A stretch of DNA of 64,000 bases, taken from positions 6,324,001-6,388,000 of the forward strand of contig CM075103.1 of NCBI GenBank assembly GCA_037576195.1, in the 5' to 3' direction. Shown here piece after piece: positions 46,701-58,700 of this stretch. Each line of letters opens with the position of its first letter. Position 1 is the first letter of the stretch. The notes under the pieces were generated by a model. It saw nothing but the letters and a program-made list of their open reading frames with translations, was not told the DNA's origin and made no database searches. This DNA comes from Phytoseiulus persimilis. Lineage: Eukaryota; Arthropoda; Arachnida; Mesostigmata; Phytoseiidae. Position numbers and translations under genes: made by a program.

Positions 46701-49700
46701 TGATTTCGGTCGGAACGTTGGATTAGGTGATGATCGATTCCGAATTGTTCCATGCTGCGCAGATAAAGCGTCGACAGGTAAGCGAGAACGGAGAGACCCT
46801 GACCAGGTCGACCGCCACTCCTGATAAAGTTCGAAAACAGGTCCTCGGATGTCGAAAAGCGCGGGGCGGAAACACCGCGAGGAAATCCGGTGATCCAATT
46901 AATCCGATCTTCGCTTGACTGCGTCCGTTATAACCGCCCTCTTGCAGCCGCCAATACAATCGTGGGAAACTTCCAAAAAGAAATGACAGCGGATGAAAAA
47001 GCGAAACTTTACGCGGCCATTGACTACAACGAAAATCAAGTCCCGGCAGACTTCCCGATAACGTTCGTTGACAAAAAGCTGAATTTCCTCCTGAAGACAC
47101 TCTCGATAAATATTGAAGACGACAGAACAAAGTGAGTTGAGTTCCCCTCGATTTCGGGTCAGAGAGATTGATCATTTAAAAACCCGCACGAGGAGCTCGA
47201 ATCCGATTGCTTGCCTCGGCAGAAACGCGGAGACCGTCTTGAGGACAACTCTTAAGGAGGTGTCCTCGTCAATCGACATGCGTCCCAAGGGAGAGGCACT
47301 GAAAATCGGCGCCAAGATCGAAGGTTTCCACATAGAAGGCTTCCCAGCAGTCGAAGCCAAACGACGAACTCTGCTCACTTCCGATAGAAACGCCGTAAGT
47401 TACCTCGGCGATGCTGATCCCTGACCAGAAGCTCATGATTTGCAGGTCGGAAGAAATCCGACTTCATTCCCGCTCCAGCAAGGCTCTCGAGCTCCTGGAG
47501 TTTGGTTCGCAAGTGGCTCTCACTAACCCTTCATGTCTCTTTCGCAGGGGGCCGAGAAAGCGACTCAGCACCTCCTGGACGTAACTTTCGAAACAAATCC
47601 CCTGGACGGTGGTTGCGATCAGAGGATACGCATCAATGCCGAGCCGGTAGAGATCTTTTACGACGAGCGTTCGATAGAAGCCGTTGTCGACGTATTCAAG
47701 CCGCCGGACACCGTGTCGTTGGACAAGTGAGACCCTCGAATCATCTGCATGCCAGGATCTTTATCGAGGATCGCGTTATCTTCCCAAAACATCGATAGAG
47801 CTCAGTCCTCCTATGCGATGATCATTCGATTGCATATCTCGAATTCGTTTTCAGCATTCAAAACACTGCGGCGTCGAGCCTCAGGAATTTCAAAGCGATG
47901 TCCGCGACGGGTCTCCAACACGCTATCGATAACAAGCCTTCGCTGGACATCCGCGTCAAGGTCAAGCCTTCGTACATCCTCATTTCGAGGACGGGAAGAT
48001 CGACGACAACAAGAACGTACTTGTGTTCAGCATCGGTCAACTCTCCGTGAAGAGTAAAGCGCGTAACAAAGATGCCCCCACGGTGAAGGACATGTTTGAA
48101 GCGGGGACCGGGGAGGAGGAAGTCCTCAAGGTGGGTTGACTTCGCCCGGATCGTGGAGTTGATTCAATTTTGATTCAGCTCCTCACAAGCTGTGCGTCTC
48201 TGTCTCTTTCCCAGACATTGTTCAACGAAGCTTACGACAAAATGGAGTTCCATCTTAGCGCCGCCGAACTGTTGGTCGTCCCCGGCTGCGAGAAGTGGAG
48301 GGAATGCGTCAAATCGACGAAGAAGTCGTCGAACATCCACATACTCCAACCGACAGACCTGTACATCAACGTCGACATCTGTTTCCTGCCGGATGAGAAG
48401 AGGATACCCAAAATGAAGGTTTCAGGCAAACTGCCCTGCCTTGAAATCGACTTGTCGGACGAGAAATTGATCCAAGTGCTGAAGATCTTGGAATCGATGA
48501 GCGGGAAGTCGCCCACCCAAGCCCCAGGCAAGATCAAGGAGATGGGTCAGAGCCTGGCAGTAGAGGAGGGGAATATTGGAAACGCAAACCCCCTTCCCGG
48601 CGGCGGTACAGTCCGGGCTGAGGTTATCAACGATCGGGACGCGGAAAACATCGCCAACCTCACCCGAGACAAGGACAGGGACGAGTTCCGCAAGAATCAG
48701 TCCGAATTTTTCAATGCGGTCCTCGTCGACCTCAACTTCGAGATCATCGAATTCCTAGTCAAAGTCCAACAGTCGAAGGATGAGAACGGCAAGAATGTCA
48801 CCAGTCCTCTCCTGGTGTTCAATACGAACGAGCTGAGAGTTTCCCTCCTGATGCATCCCTCCGACATGTTTTGTCAAGTGACGCTGAAAAACACGGTTCT
48901 GACGCACCTGGCGTACTCGCTGCCCGACAGCGACAGCCCTCTCAAGGTCCTCGAGACCAACGTGGATCCAGGAACGGGGTACATGCTGAAGCTAACGTGA
49001 GTGTGTGCCGCGCGTGCTTCCATAGGGACGTTTGGCGTCGGTTTCCAGGACCTCTCGAGGAATTCAGGAGCGTTAACTAACTCTCTCTCTCTCACGTTCC
49101 TTCCAACCAGGTACACTCAAGCCGAGCCGAAACATCCGGAGTTCCGCACCCGTTTCAACAGCACCCTCGCGGCGGTTCAGTGCACGGTCGGAGAGATGAC
49201 ATTCGCCCTCCACCAAGAAGCCATCAAGTCCCCTCATCAAGTTCGCCGGACATCTGACGGACCAGCTGAGTAAAGAGCACACAAAACCGACGAGCAGCTC
49301 CGTCCTGCCGGCCATCGCTGAGAAACCTCACGTCGGCACTGCCGGCGCCACTCAAGCGGCGGCGACGCCGAGCGCCAGACCGGGGTGAAGAAGACCTCCA
49401 AAAAACCCTTGGTGATCCAATTCAGCGCCAGCGCGTCCTCTAGCCGCTCTGAAAGTCATTCTGTGTCGCAGTCGGCGACTGTTGGCTCAGATGGACATCA
49501 CTGGGTGCGAGGCAGGAATCCGACAAACCAGGCGGAGCATGACTTCGCACGTCGTCTTGAAAGATATCAACATGATCGATCCGAACGAGGGGTCGAAACA
49601 TCCGCAAATAATTTCGATAAGCGGCGACGACGTTCTGAATTTGAAAATCGCCCAGTACGAGGAGAGCGGTGCCGAAGGCTACACCAACATGGAGAAAGTG

Positions 49701-52700
49701 GACATGGCGGTGGACGCCACGATCGGGAGAATGCACTTCGTGTTCCTCTTCAGATTCTTCCTCGATCTCACTTCGTTCTTCGATGCATTCCAAGCCGCCA
49801 AGGACAAAGTGGCCGACGCTACCGCGGCTGCGGCGGCCGCCGCCAAAGGCGCTGCAGAGCTCGCCTACGAAAAAGCGTATAAAATGGCACTCAACGTCAT
49901 CAGTGAGTACACCCCCTCAGAATGTTGCTAGGCTACCTGAAAAAGGTACTGAAGGTTCCCGGAATACGGTTGTTGCTCCGGGCTCGGGCTTCCGTTGTTA
50001 TTCATGCTCATCGTCCTGATCGTTTTTTTTTTGTCAACAGTCAAGGCCCCCGTGATCTACGTGCCTCAAAGCTCGTTCTCTCAACGATGCCTTGTCATGG
50101 ACTTCGGAGTGCTGAGTATAGGGAACACTTTCCAGCCAGGGCCCTCGGTCCCCTCAAACAGCGTTCCCGTACTGTACGAGAACACGAAGATCAGCATCGA
50201 TAATCTCATGATGTACCGCTGTACCCTCAAACCCCTCAGTCGAGACCCCGTGGAAAAAACTGAGTTTTCCATCATGGATCCCGTGTCATTCGGCCTCGAG
50301 GTCCAGAGGAATCTCACGGCTGCGGCCCATAAAGAACTTCCAGAACTGCGGATGAAAGGAACCATCACGTCCGTCGGGCTGAAAGTTGGCGAGGACGACT
50401 ATGCCTCGCTCATGAAGACGTTGAGTGAGAACTTCGGTGAGACCCCGCCGGGCTACGAGGCCGCTGTCGGACCCTCTCCCCCATTGGGCCCGGGGCAAAC
50501 GCAACAACAAACGCTAACCGGGGGAGAGTCGGCGGGGGGGCGACCGCCAACAAGGAGATCGTGACCGTGGAACGCCATCGACAGAAGAGAGAAAACGAGC
50601 AGGAGAAACTCGCTCGCATGGAGATCTTCTTCACCCTCCAAGAGATCAAGCTCGAGCTGTTCACCAGACGCACTGCCGAGAAGTGCAACGACCTCTGCAC
50701 GTTAAATATCGCCGGCTTCAAACTCTGTGGGAACTTTTATCACGACGACTCGTACTGGGTCAACATGTTCCTCGTGAATCTTCTTCTCGATGATGATCGG
50801 ACGTCCCGCAAGCGAGGCATCCGCCGATTGATCTCCAAGGTCGACGACAGCGAGAAAATGATTGACATCATCTATCAGGCAGAGAACACCGGCGCATTTG
50901 CCGCTATTGTCAACGTGTCGAAAATGCGTTTCGTGTACAGCGCATCGCTCAACATGGCTCTGCTCGAGATGCTGAACCAAGCGAACGTGAACGCCGAGAA
51001 CCAAATGGAGAAAGAGCGCGAATTGTCGGAAAAAAAGAAATCGGGCCAACCTGCTGCTGCGACAGCCTCCTCCAACGCCGGGCCGCCAGCCCCTGGCGCG
51101 CCTCCGCTAGCGAAGAAAATTATCCCCTTCACCCTGATCCTCCAGATCGTCCAACCTGACGTTCTCTTGGTGGCCGATCTGGAGAATCCTTCTTCAGCAT
51201 GCATTATTTTCAAGAGCTCTGTGAACATTCGAGTGAAGCAGGACGAGATCAGGATGAACACCAAGTTACAACTGCACGATATCGAGATGTTCGTCTCGTC
51301 GCTTGACTCGACTGGAGCTCGCTCGGAGATCCTGCGTCGTTGCGACATTGTCGTCGAGATGGACCAGGACTCCAAGTCTCAAAACGCGAAAATCGATGTC
51401 ACCCCCATCGAGATCCACATGACACCCTCCGCCGTTGAAATCGTCAGCGCTAGTTTGAGCGCACTCGCCCCCGAACCAGTGAACGCCAGTCAAGAGGATG
51501 TCCCGGATTTCTTTGATCCGACGAAGATCTGGGTACCCCCAGCCGTTCCAGAACCTCGGTTTGTGGTTCACCAAGACAGAAGGAACGAAAGTCATCGAAG
51601 AAGCTAAGGAAGCTGTCGAGAAGCCAGTGGAGGCCGGCAATGATCAACAGCTGGCAATACCTCAGGAAGCCTCTTTCTCCATGGAGCAAATATTGATAAC
51701 CATCGAGCAGGGCTCTGGCGCGCAGACCATGCCAATGCTCTTGGTGAGCTCTAGCTTAAAAGGTGATGCTCGCAACTGGGATCTCAGTTGGAACTTGACA
51801 GCGTCCTCAACTGTTCGGTGTCCTACTACAACGAGAGGTAAGCAGACAGAGGAGACTTGCTACTCATGTCAGAGTAGGGGAGCATCGGATCCTTTTTTTT
51901 TCGTTCTGGATTTTTTTTCGGATAATTTTTTGATTCAGATCATTTCTTGAATAATTTTCGATCCTTTTTTTATCCGATTTTTTTTCTCACTTTTTATCCG
52001 ATCGAATTATTTTTTCATCTGATTCGAAGCGTCATTCTTATCCGAATCAGAAGTGATCTGAATCAATCTGATTCGTCGGTTTTTGATTCAGATCACTTCT
52101 TGACTCTATGTTCCTTGATTCGAATCTGCCCAACTCAGCTCGTGTTAAACAGGCGAAACCAGCGAATCGGGGATGCGTCTCTCGTCAGACACCATTTCCC
52201 TGATGGAAGCTCTGGAGTTCGAAAATAATTAGTGCAGTACCGTCCATGAGTCCATAGATGCTACTATCGGCACGCCCTACCGGTCAGTCTGACGGCGAAA
52301 GTTCTCCTTCGATGGAGGTCTTCCGCTACAGAGCCCCAGAGGAGCCTGTTTCCGTTTGATAACGGACCTTTGAGAAACGATAGGTCCCTCACCCCGCGAG
52401 ACTTTGGGGTCGAAGCCGATCCGTTCCCGATCACGTGGATGGATGATGTGTAGATAAATGTATTCGAACCGCCGAAGAAGAATCCGAAGTTTGACCCATG
52501 AGAACGCTCTATTCAGGTATGCCGTTTGGGAACCGATGCTCGAATCGGTGGAAACAGTCAGCGGCGCGAGGAAGCCGTGGGAAACCGCCATGGAAGTCAG
52601 AGCTGCGCCACCGACTGACCGCGAAGATACATTATCCGCGTCCCAGTTGGAATCCAAGCTCAAGGTCGTCATGATGTGCACCGACAACCTTGAATTCACC

Positions 52701-55700
52701 GTCACGAAAACTGCCCTGCAGGTACTGGAATCGCTCGGTCAGGAGTTTTCGCAAGCTCTCCAAAAAAAGCAGGACATGGTCGATTCCCGTAAAGTGGACG
52801 CTCCGTACTGCGTCAAGAACTCGCTCGGCATACCTCTGACCGTGAACGTGGAAGAATCGAACTTTTGATCATCACCACAGAAGGTAGGCACGCTCCCGAG
52901 CCAAGTTCCGTGCCGAATTTCGCGCCGGGTATCCGAACCGTGCCGATCAATCCGGTGCTCTCCTTTGCAGACGACTCCGCCACGATCGAGCACGGGACGA
53001 AACTCCACCTGGACTTCCGTAATCGATCCAATGTGGTGTCGTTCTCCGCCGAACCGACGAAGGAAATGAACGAAACCAAAGAAGACAAGCTCTTCTTCAA
53101 TGCGCAAATGAGCTTCGGAAACATCACCGCCGATCGGAAACTCAACGTCAACCACACCGCAAAACGGGTGTTCCGGGTTCCGTTCAGGTCCTACCCTGGC
53201 GACGACTGGTCGTTCGTGGTCGACGTGAAGTCGCACTACGGCTCCAGGCTCGTGACTTTGTGCTCGATCGTCGACGTGTACAACGCCTTCTCGGTGCCGA
53301 TGGACGTCTATTATAGACGGAACGACGAATTGGAGAAGTGCGCCTCGGTCGCTCCCAAGTCGCTGAGTCACATCCCGCTCGTGGCTCTGTACACGCGAAC
53401 GAATGAACTCCTATTCAAACCCGGTGGCGATCGTTACCAGATGGCGGAAGAGGGTTTCCAGTGGAAGAAGGAGCAGAATTCCGATCGACTGATAGTTTGC
53501 AAGGCGACCAGTCCGAGCAAAGCTGTACGTTCTCGACTTTGGCTCCCGATCTCGATTTTCGCTCCGCATCTCTGAGTTTAAATGACTTGTGTTCCACCCC
53601 ACAGCCCCTGTACATGAACGTCGTCACGACCACCGACCAGCTGCCGTACGACGACAGCCCGACGGAGAAATGCACGAAATTCACTTTGCGGCTGGCTCCA
53701 ACGGTGATTGTCAATAATCTCCTGCCTCTGATGGTGGATGTGAACTCCAAGGAGAGCAAGGTCCATTTCGAGCTCAAGAGCGGCGACGAAGTCGAACTTT
53801 GGAGTTCGAAACTGACCCAGAGCGTCCTCAACATCGGCTTAGACTACGACGGAGTCAGCTGGCACTGCGCCAAAGTTCTCGACGAGAGCATGGAGGAGCT
53901 ATCCGTGATAACCCTCAGAGACTGCAACAATGCGGAACGCGTCCTGGTGAGTGCGATCTCCCGGAAAAACGCTCCGCCGCCCAATGAATCCGGGCATCCG
54001 AGCCTTTTTTTTTTTTGATATTCCATGGAGTCGGTGTGAACATCCCTTCGGGTACCAGAGATCGGGCTGTTGGGGCTTACTCGGTTCATGAGGTGTTCCC
54101 GCTGAAAACACACCTATCTCTGCCTTGTGGGAGCCGGGGACTCAACCAGCGAGGAGCCTGAGGCATCCGAGCCTGAGGATCGGACCTCGGCCACGGCCCC
54201 CACAACAAGACTAACTTCTGACCCTTCTAGGACTTGGCAATGCATTGCGAAACCAAGGAAGGAAGCAGCGTTCTGTCTATCCACTGCCCCTTCTGGATGG
54301 TGAACAAGACTCAAGCTGATCTATACTTCAAGGTGAGTCACGAAAGCCGTTCGGCGCCCCGTTCCAACCCGGGCACGACGCGGGATCCGCCCGATCTGGA
54401 GCGAAGGGGGAGTTCTCGCCCCGATCCTCGCCCCGAGAACTCCGCGTTGTGATCAACCTGCGCAAACACGTACTCTACCTGTATCTTTCCTCTGAGCCGC
54501 TTTTCTCGTCATCTCTGTCGCGGTTGAGAGCCGTTGGAACGCATGAGGGCAGCACAGTTGTAGTTTCCATCCGCAACTTACCTTGAACTCGTAGTTAGAT
54601 CGTTCTCTCTCCAAACTCGACTGACTCATTCGTTTCTCAAATCCTTTCTGACGCCGCCCAGAAAGGGAAACGCTCGAAGGCCGACTCCGCTCCTGGAGGC
54701 TCGAAGCCCAAAAGACAAGTGAGTTCGGATTTGGACCCCGAAGCTTCGCACAGCTTGCCGTGCTAACACAGCCTGTTTCCGTTGATTGAATACTCCGTCA
54801 TCCCAAATGTTGTGTTTCTTAGTTCAAGGTATCCGACAGCTCAGAGTGGGTTGTCGCGCGGTTTCCGTTCGCGTTGCGTTCATGTGGTTGCTTATCTTCC
54901 GCTTGTCCAGTCGTAACAACGATAGTTGGATTCCCGAGTCTCGCCGTCTGAAGCCGCATTTTATCTCCTGGAGAGATGCCTTTATTATTTCCGGTTGGCT
55001 CGTCTCATGCGTAGGATCATTCCAATCAGTTCTGAGCCTGGAGTCATCAGGGAACCGAGATTTCGATGAAGTCGTGTGCAGGGCTGACTGGGTGGTTTTT
55101 GCGTTTAGTGAATGAACTCGTACTGAGCGTCAGTTGGAAACGGGTAAACTGCCGTCGAGACTCCTTGCAAGCTCTGAAACTAACCGATGCTGGAAGAATG
55201 CCATCTCCGATCGAACTCATCGCTTTGGGCTCCGAGTCTCTCCACTTCTAAGCTCCGCTCACGCTAACTCACTTTGGACTAATCTGCTCGAGTTCTTGTA
55301 ATGTTCACCCGATGCGTATTTCCTACGCGACTGGAACTAGAATTCGCATCGACTCTGGCCATAAACATCTTGAGACCGCATTGCAGATAGCAGATCCACC
55401 GATGAAATCCAAATGCTGTTCGTGTTTCAATGGCGCTTCGCCGAACGAGGTACATTGATGAGCACTAACTAGAAAGTTTAACGGTTGAAATCTGACACTG
55501 ACGATTTTTGAGTCGAGTTCGTCCGTTAACCAACTACCACCTGCTAGCCCTGTTAGCGTCCGTTGTCGTGGGGCGATCACACACCACTCGTTGTGGGAAT
55601 GCGGCGTTTCCATCGAATTATTTCGTTTGGCAATTCGATCCGGGGAGATGGGGGGAAGGGGTGAACTCCCGCGAAGCAATAGAGACGACAACTGGATCGA

Positions 55701-58700
55701 GCATCAGTTTTTCCGCTCGTCTTTGCGCTCGTTGAGCGGATCTATCAGAACGGGTGGAACTCAATGTTCAGACTTCCGTTCCGTCGCCACACTGCTCATA
55801 CGGGGTTTCCTCTGCGTTTCCGAGAGGCTCCCTCCTTGACAAAGTACGGTTCCGTGAGAGTTCCAGGCGAACTTGATTCGATGTTATTCTCGAACCATAC
55901 AGGCCTTTTCAAAGAGGGATAGTTCCGCTCGTGACGCCGGGCCGGTGAACGAGATGCTAACGGCCCAATTCCGCAGGCACTCGAGGAAAGCGTTCTCCAT
56001 GCGAAAGATGACGACAAGCCACTGTTGTTCACTTTCGGAGCGAAAAGTATGTTTGCCCCCAAGAAGAAGGTCTGCATAAGAATATTCGACTCCGAGTGGT
56101 CGTCGAAGACGCCGTTGGATGCCGTCGGACAGTCCGGAACCATCATGGCCAAGAGCTCAATAACGGATCAGATCTACCCGGTCAGTATCACGCGACAGTC
56201 CGAAAAGCGGGGCATGTCGATCACTGCTTGAGCCCTGGCAGAACGAGTGTACGAGCTCATCTAGCTCGGCGTTCCGATGGTTTTGCACCAGCAACAGACT
56301 GGAATCCGATCACGGTTCAGCGATCATTGTTTCAGCCCATGAATGACTCGATCGTGTGCTTTCCATTTCGCAGCTGAGCGTCTACATCGCCCTGAGTTCG
56401 ACGACTTTAACGAGGATCGTCACCTTCACTCCGTTCTACATGGTGACGAATAACTCGAAGTTCGGGGCTATCGAAATCAGGGAGAACACTGACAACGCCG
56501 AATGGATCACGGTCGAGCGTGATCAATGCGTTCCCCTTTGGCCGAAATCCGTCACGAAGGTCGAATTGGTGGCGCGATACGCCGGCTCGAGCCAGCTCAC
56601 GGTTCCTTTCGGCCTGAAAGAATCGAGTCTGGTCCTCCTGAGGCTCGACAATGAGGTGGGTTCGAACGTCTGGTCGATGATGCTGCGCAAGGCGCGACTT
56701 TCCGCTTCGGACCTCGGACTTTTCGCTGCGAATGAGGAACTATCGATTGCTATCTTTGCAGTACGCCGGAATCTACATGTCCTGCCAAGTGGAAGACAGC
56801 GCCACCGTTGTGTCGTTCACGGAGTACGAAGCGGGCTTATCGGCCGTGTTCCTGGTCAACGACACCGATGAGAATATCTACTTGCGGCAAGAATTCTCCG
56901 GCTCTTCAGCGCGATGCGTACAAGTCGGACAGTCGGTCCACTATGCATGGGAGGACCCCCGAGAGAACAGACAATTGGTCTGTTGGGTCTACGACATTGA
57001 CGTCTGCAAAGTTGGTCCATTGACGGTAGGTTCGGAAGCAGACGACAAGGCTGGAGGCAAGTTTGGATCGGCAACTTCAGCCTGCTTCGGTAGATTGTTC
57101 GGGCCCCCAGAACAGGAGAACCCGATTCGGAGATCCGAGGTGCGGTTCTATTTCGACCGACTCCTGCACAGCAGCGAAGGAAACACCTCCAGTAGCGTCG
57201 AAGGGTCCAAGAGAGGGTCACATTCCGGGAGTCGTTCGATGGAAGCGGGAGAGAGTACGTCGGAGAGCTTGAGCTGCTCCCATGGGGGATCCACGGGAGC
57301 GATCAACATATTAGACAGATCAACGTCCGAAGTCTATCAAGTAAAGAGAGTCCTCAAGGGTGGGAAATCGGAACCGGATACGGAAGAAAGGGGTCTAGAT
57401 GTGGACAAGAAATGTCACGCCGGGACGAAAGGGACAGAGATAAAGAAGGAGCGGAAGCCCCGCGGAAAGGCTTGTGCGCTGTGCGATGAGCGCATCGCGC
57501 CTCACAGATTCAGAGAAGGTTCTTTCAAAGATACAGTTCTCCTGCAGGACGGAAACGGGAGCATAAAGCTACCTCAGAACAAGCTCATCTTCTGGGCCTC
57601 ATTCCTCGATGGCAAGCAACGTGTGCTCTACTTCACGAAGGATTCCGATCACATGATCAAGGTCGAGAAGGTCGGGCAGCTTGAGAGGTGCAACACGGAG
57701 TTCCACCTCGAATATCGAGGTATTGGTCTTTCGCTCGTTGACGACGAACCGAAGAGGAGAGAGATCCTCTACGTCTCCGTTACCGGCTCGGGAGTTCAGT
57801 GGGTCTCACGCAACAAACACAAGAACAAGTACAAGCCTCTGAGCTCCGATTTGAACACACAGGTAAAGAAATCCAGGTGTTCGGAAAAGATGAATCCAGT
57901 TTTTTTCGGAAAATGTTTCGCGCACCACCCGCATCTGCGCTAAATGTCGGTCGGCGTCTCAACGCTCTCGTTCATGATTCAAGGTCGAAATCGAGTATCA
58001 GAAGTACCTCAACATCGCGAAAGCTATCGGTCCCGCCAACACTCAGAGTACCCTCATGGGGAAATATAGGTTGGACTTCAACAACATGGAAATCACGACC
58101 ACTGAGACGAAACGCCTCGTCCGTCGCTGTGAGCCCGGCCTGTGGCTCAGGATGAAACTCATGGACACACAGAAAGCAGTCCACTTGAAGGTTCATCGCA
58201 TCCAGATCGATAACCAGATCCGAGACTGCCAGTTCCCAGTGATTCTAGCACCGATCATCTACAAGAAAACTCTGGGCGAACAGAAAATCCCGAAACCCTT
58301 CATCGAGGTTTCGCTGATCATGCGACAGTTTCCTGGCGGCTCCCTACGCCAGATAAAATACTGCAAAATGCTCGTGCAGGAGTTTGCTATTCGCGTCGAT
58401 ATGTGCTTCGTGAACTCACTACTGGCATTCATCACCCTCTCGGCGAAGAAAACTACCTATGTGAGTTTGGTGGACGATCTGAAATCGAGCCGAACAGACA
58501 TTGTGATGACCAGGGCACGTAGGTGCATGCACTTTTTCGAGATTATTCCATCGTTTGCATGAGATCGAACGATTGCGATGAGGGAATAATTTCGAAAAAG
58601 TGCATAAACTCTCAGGCCCTAGTGATGACATGTGTCGAGAAATTCCCCCCTCCAAGTGCCGAAGTTCACGGCGTTCTGTTTGCAGGCCGAGTTCATGGAA

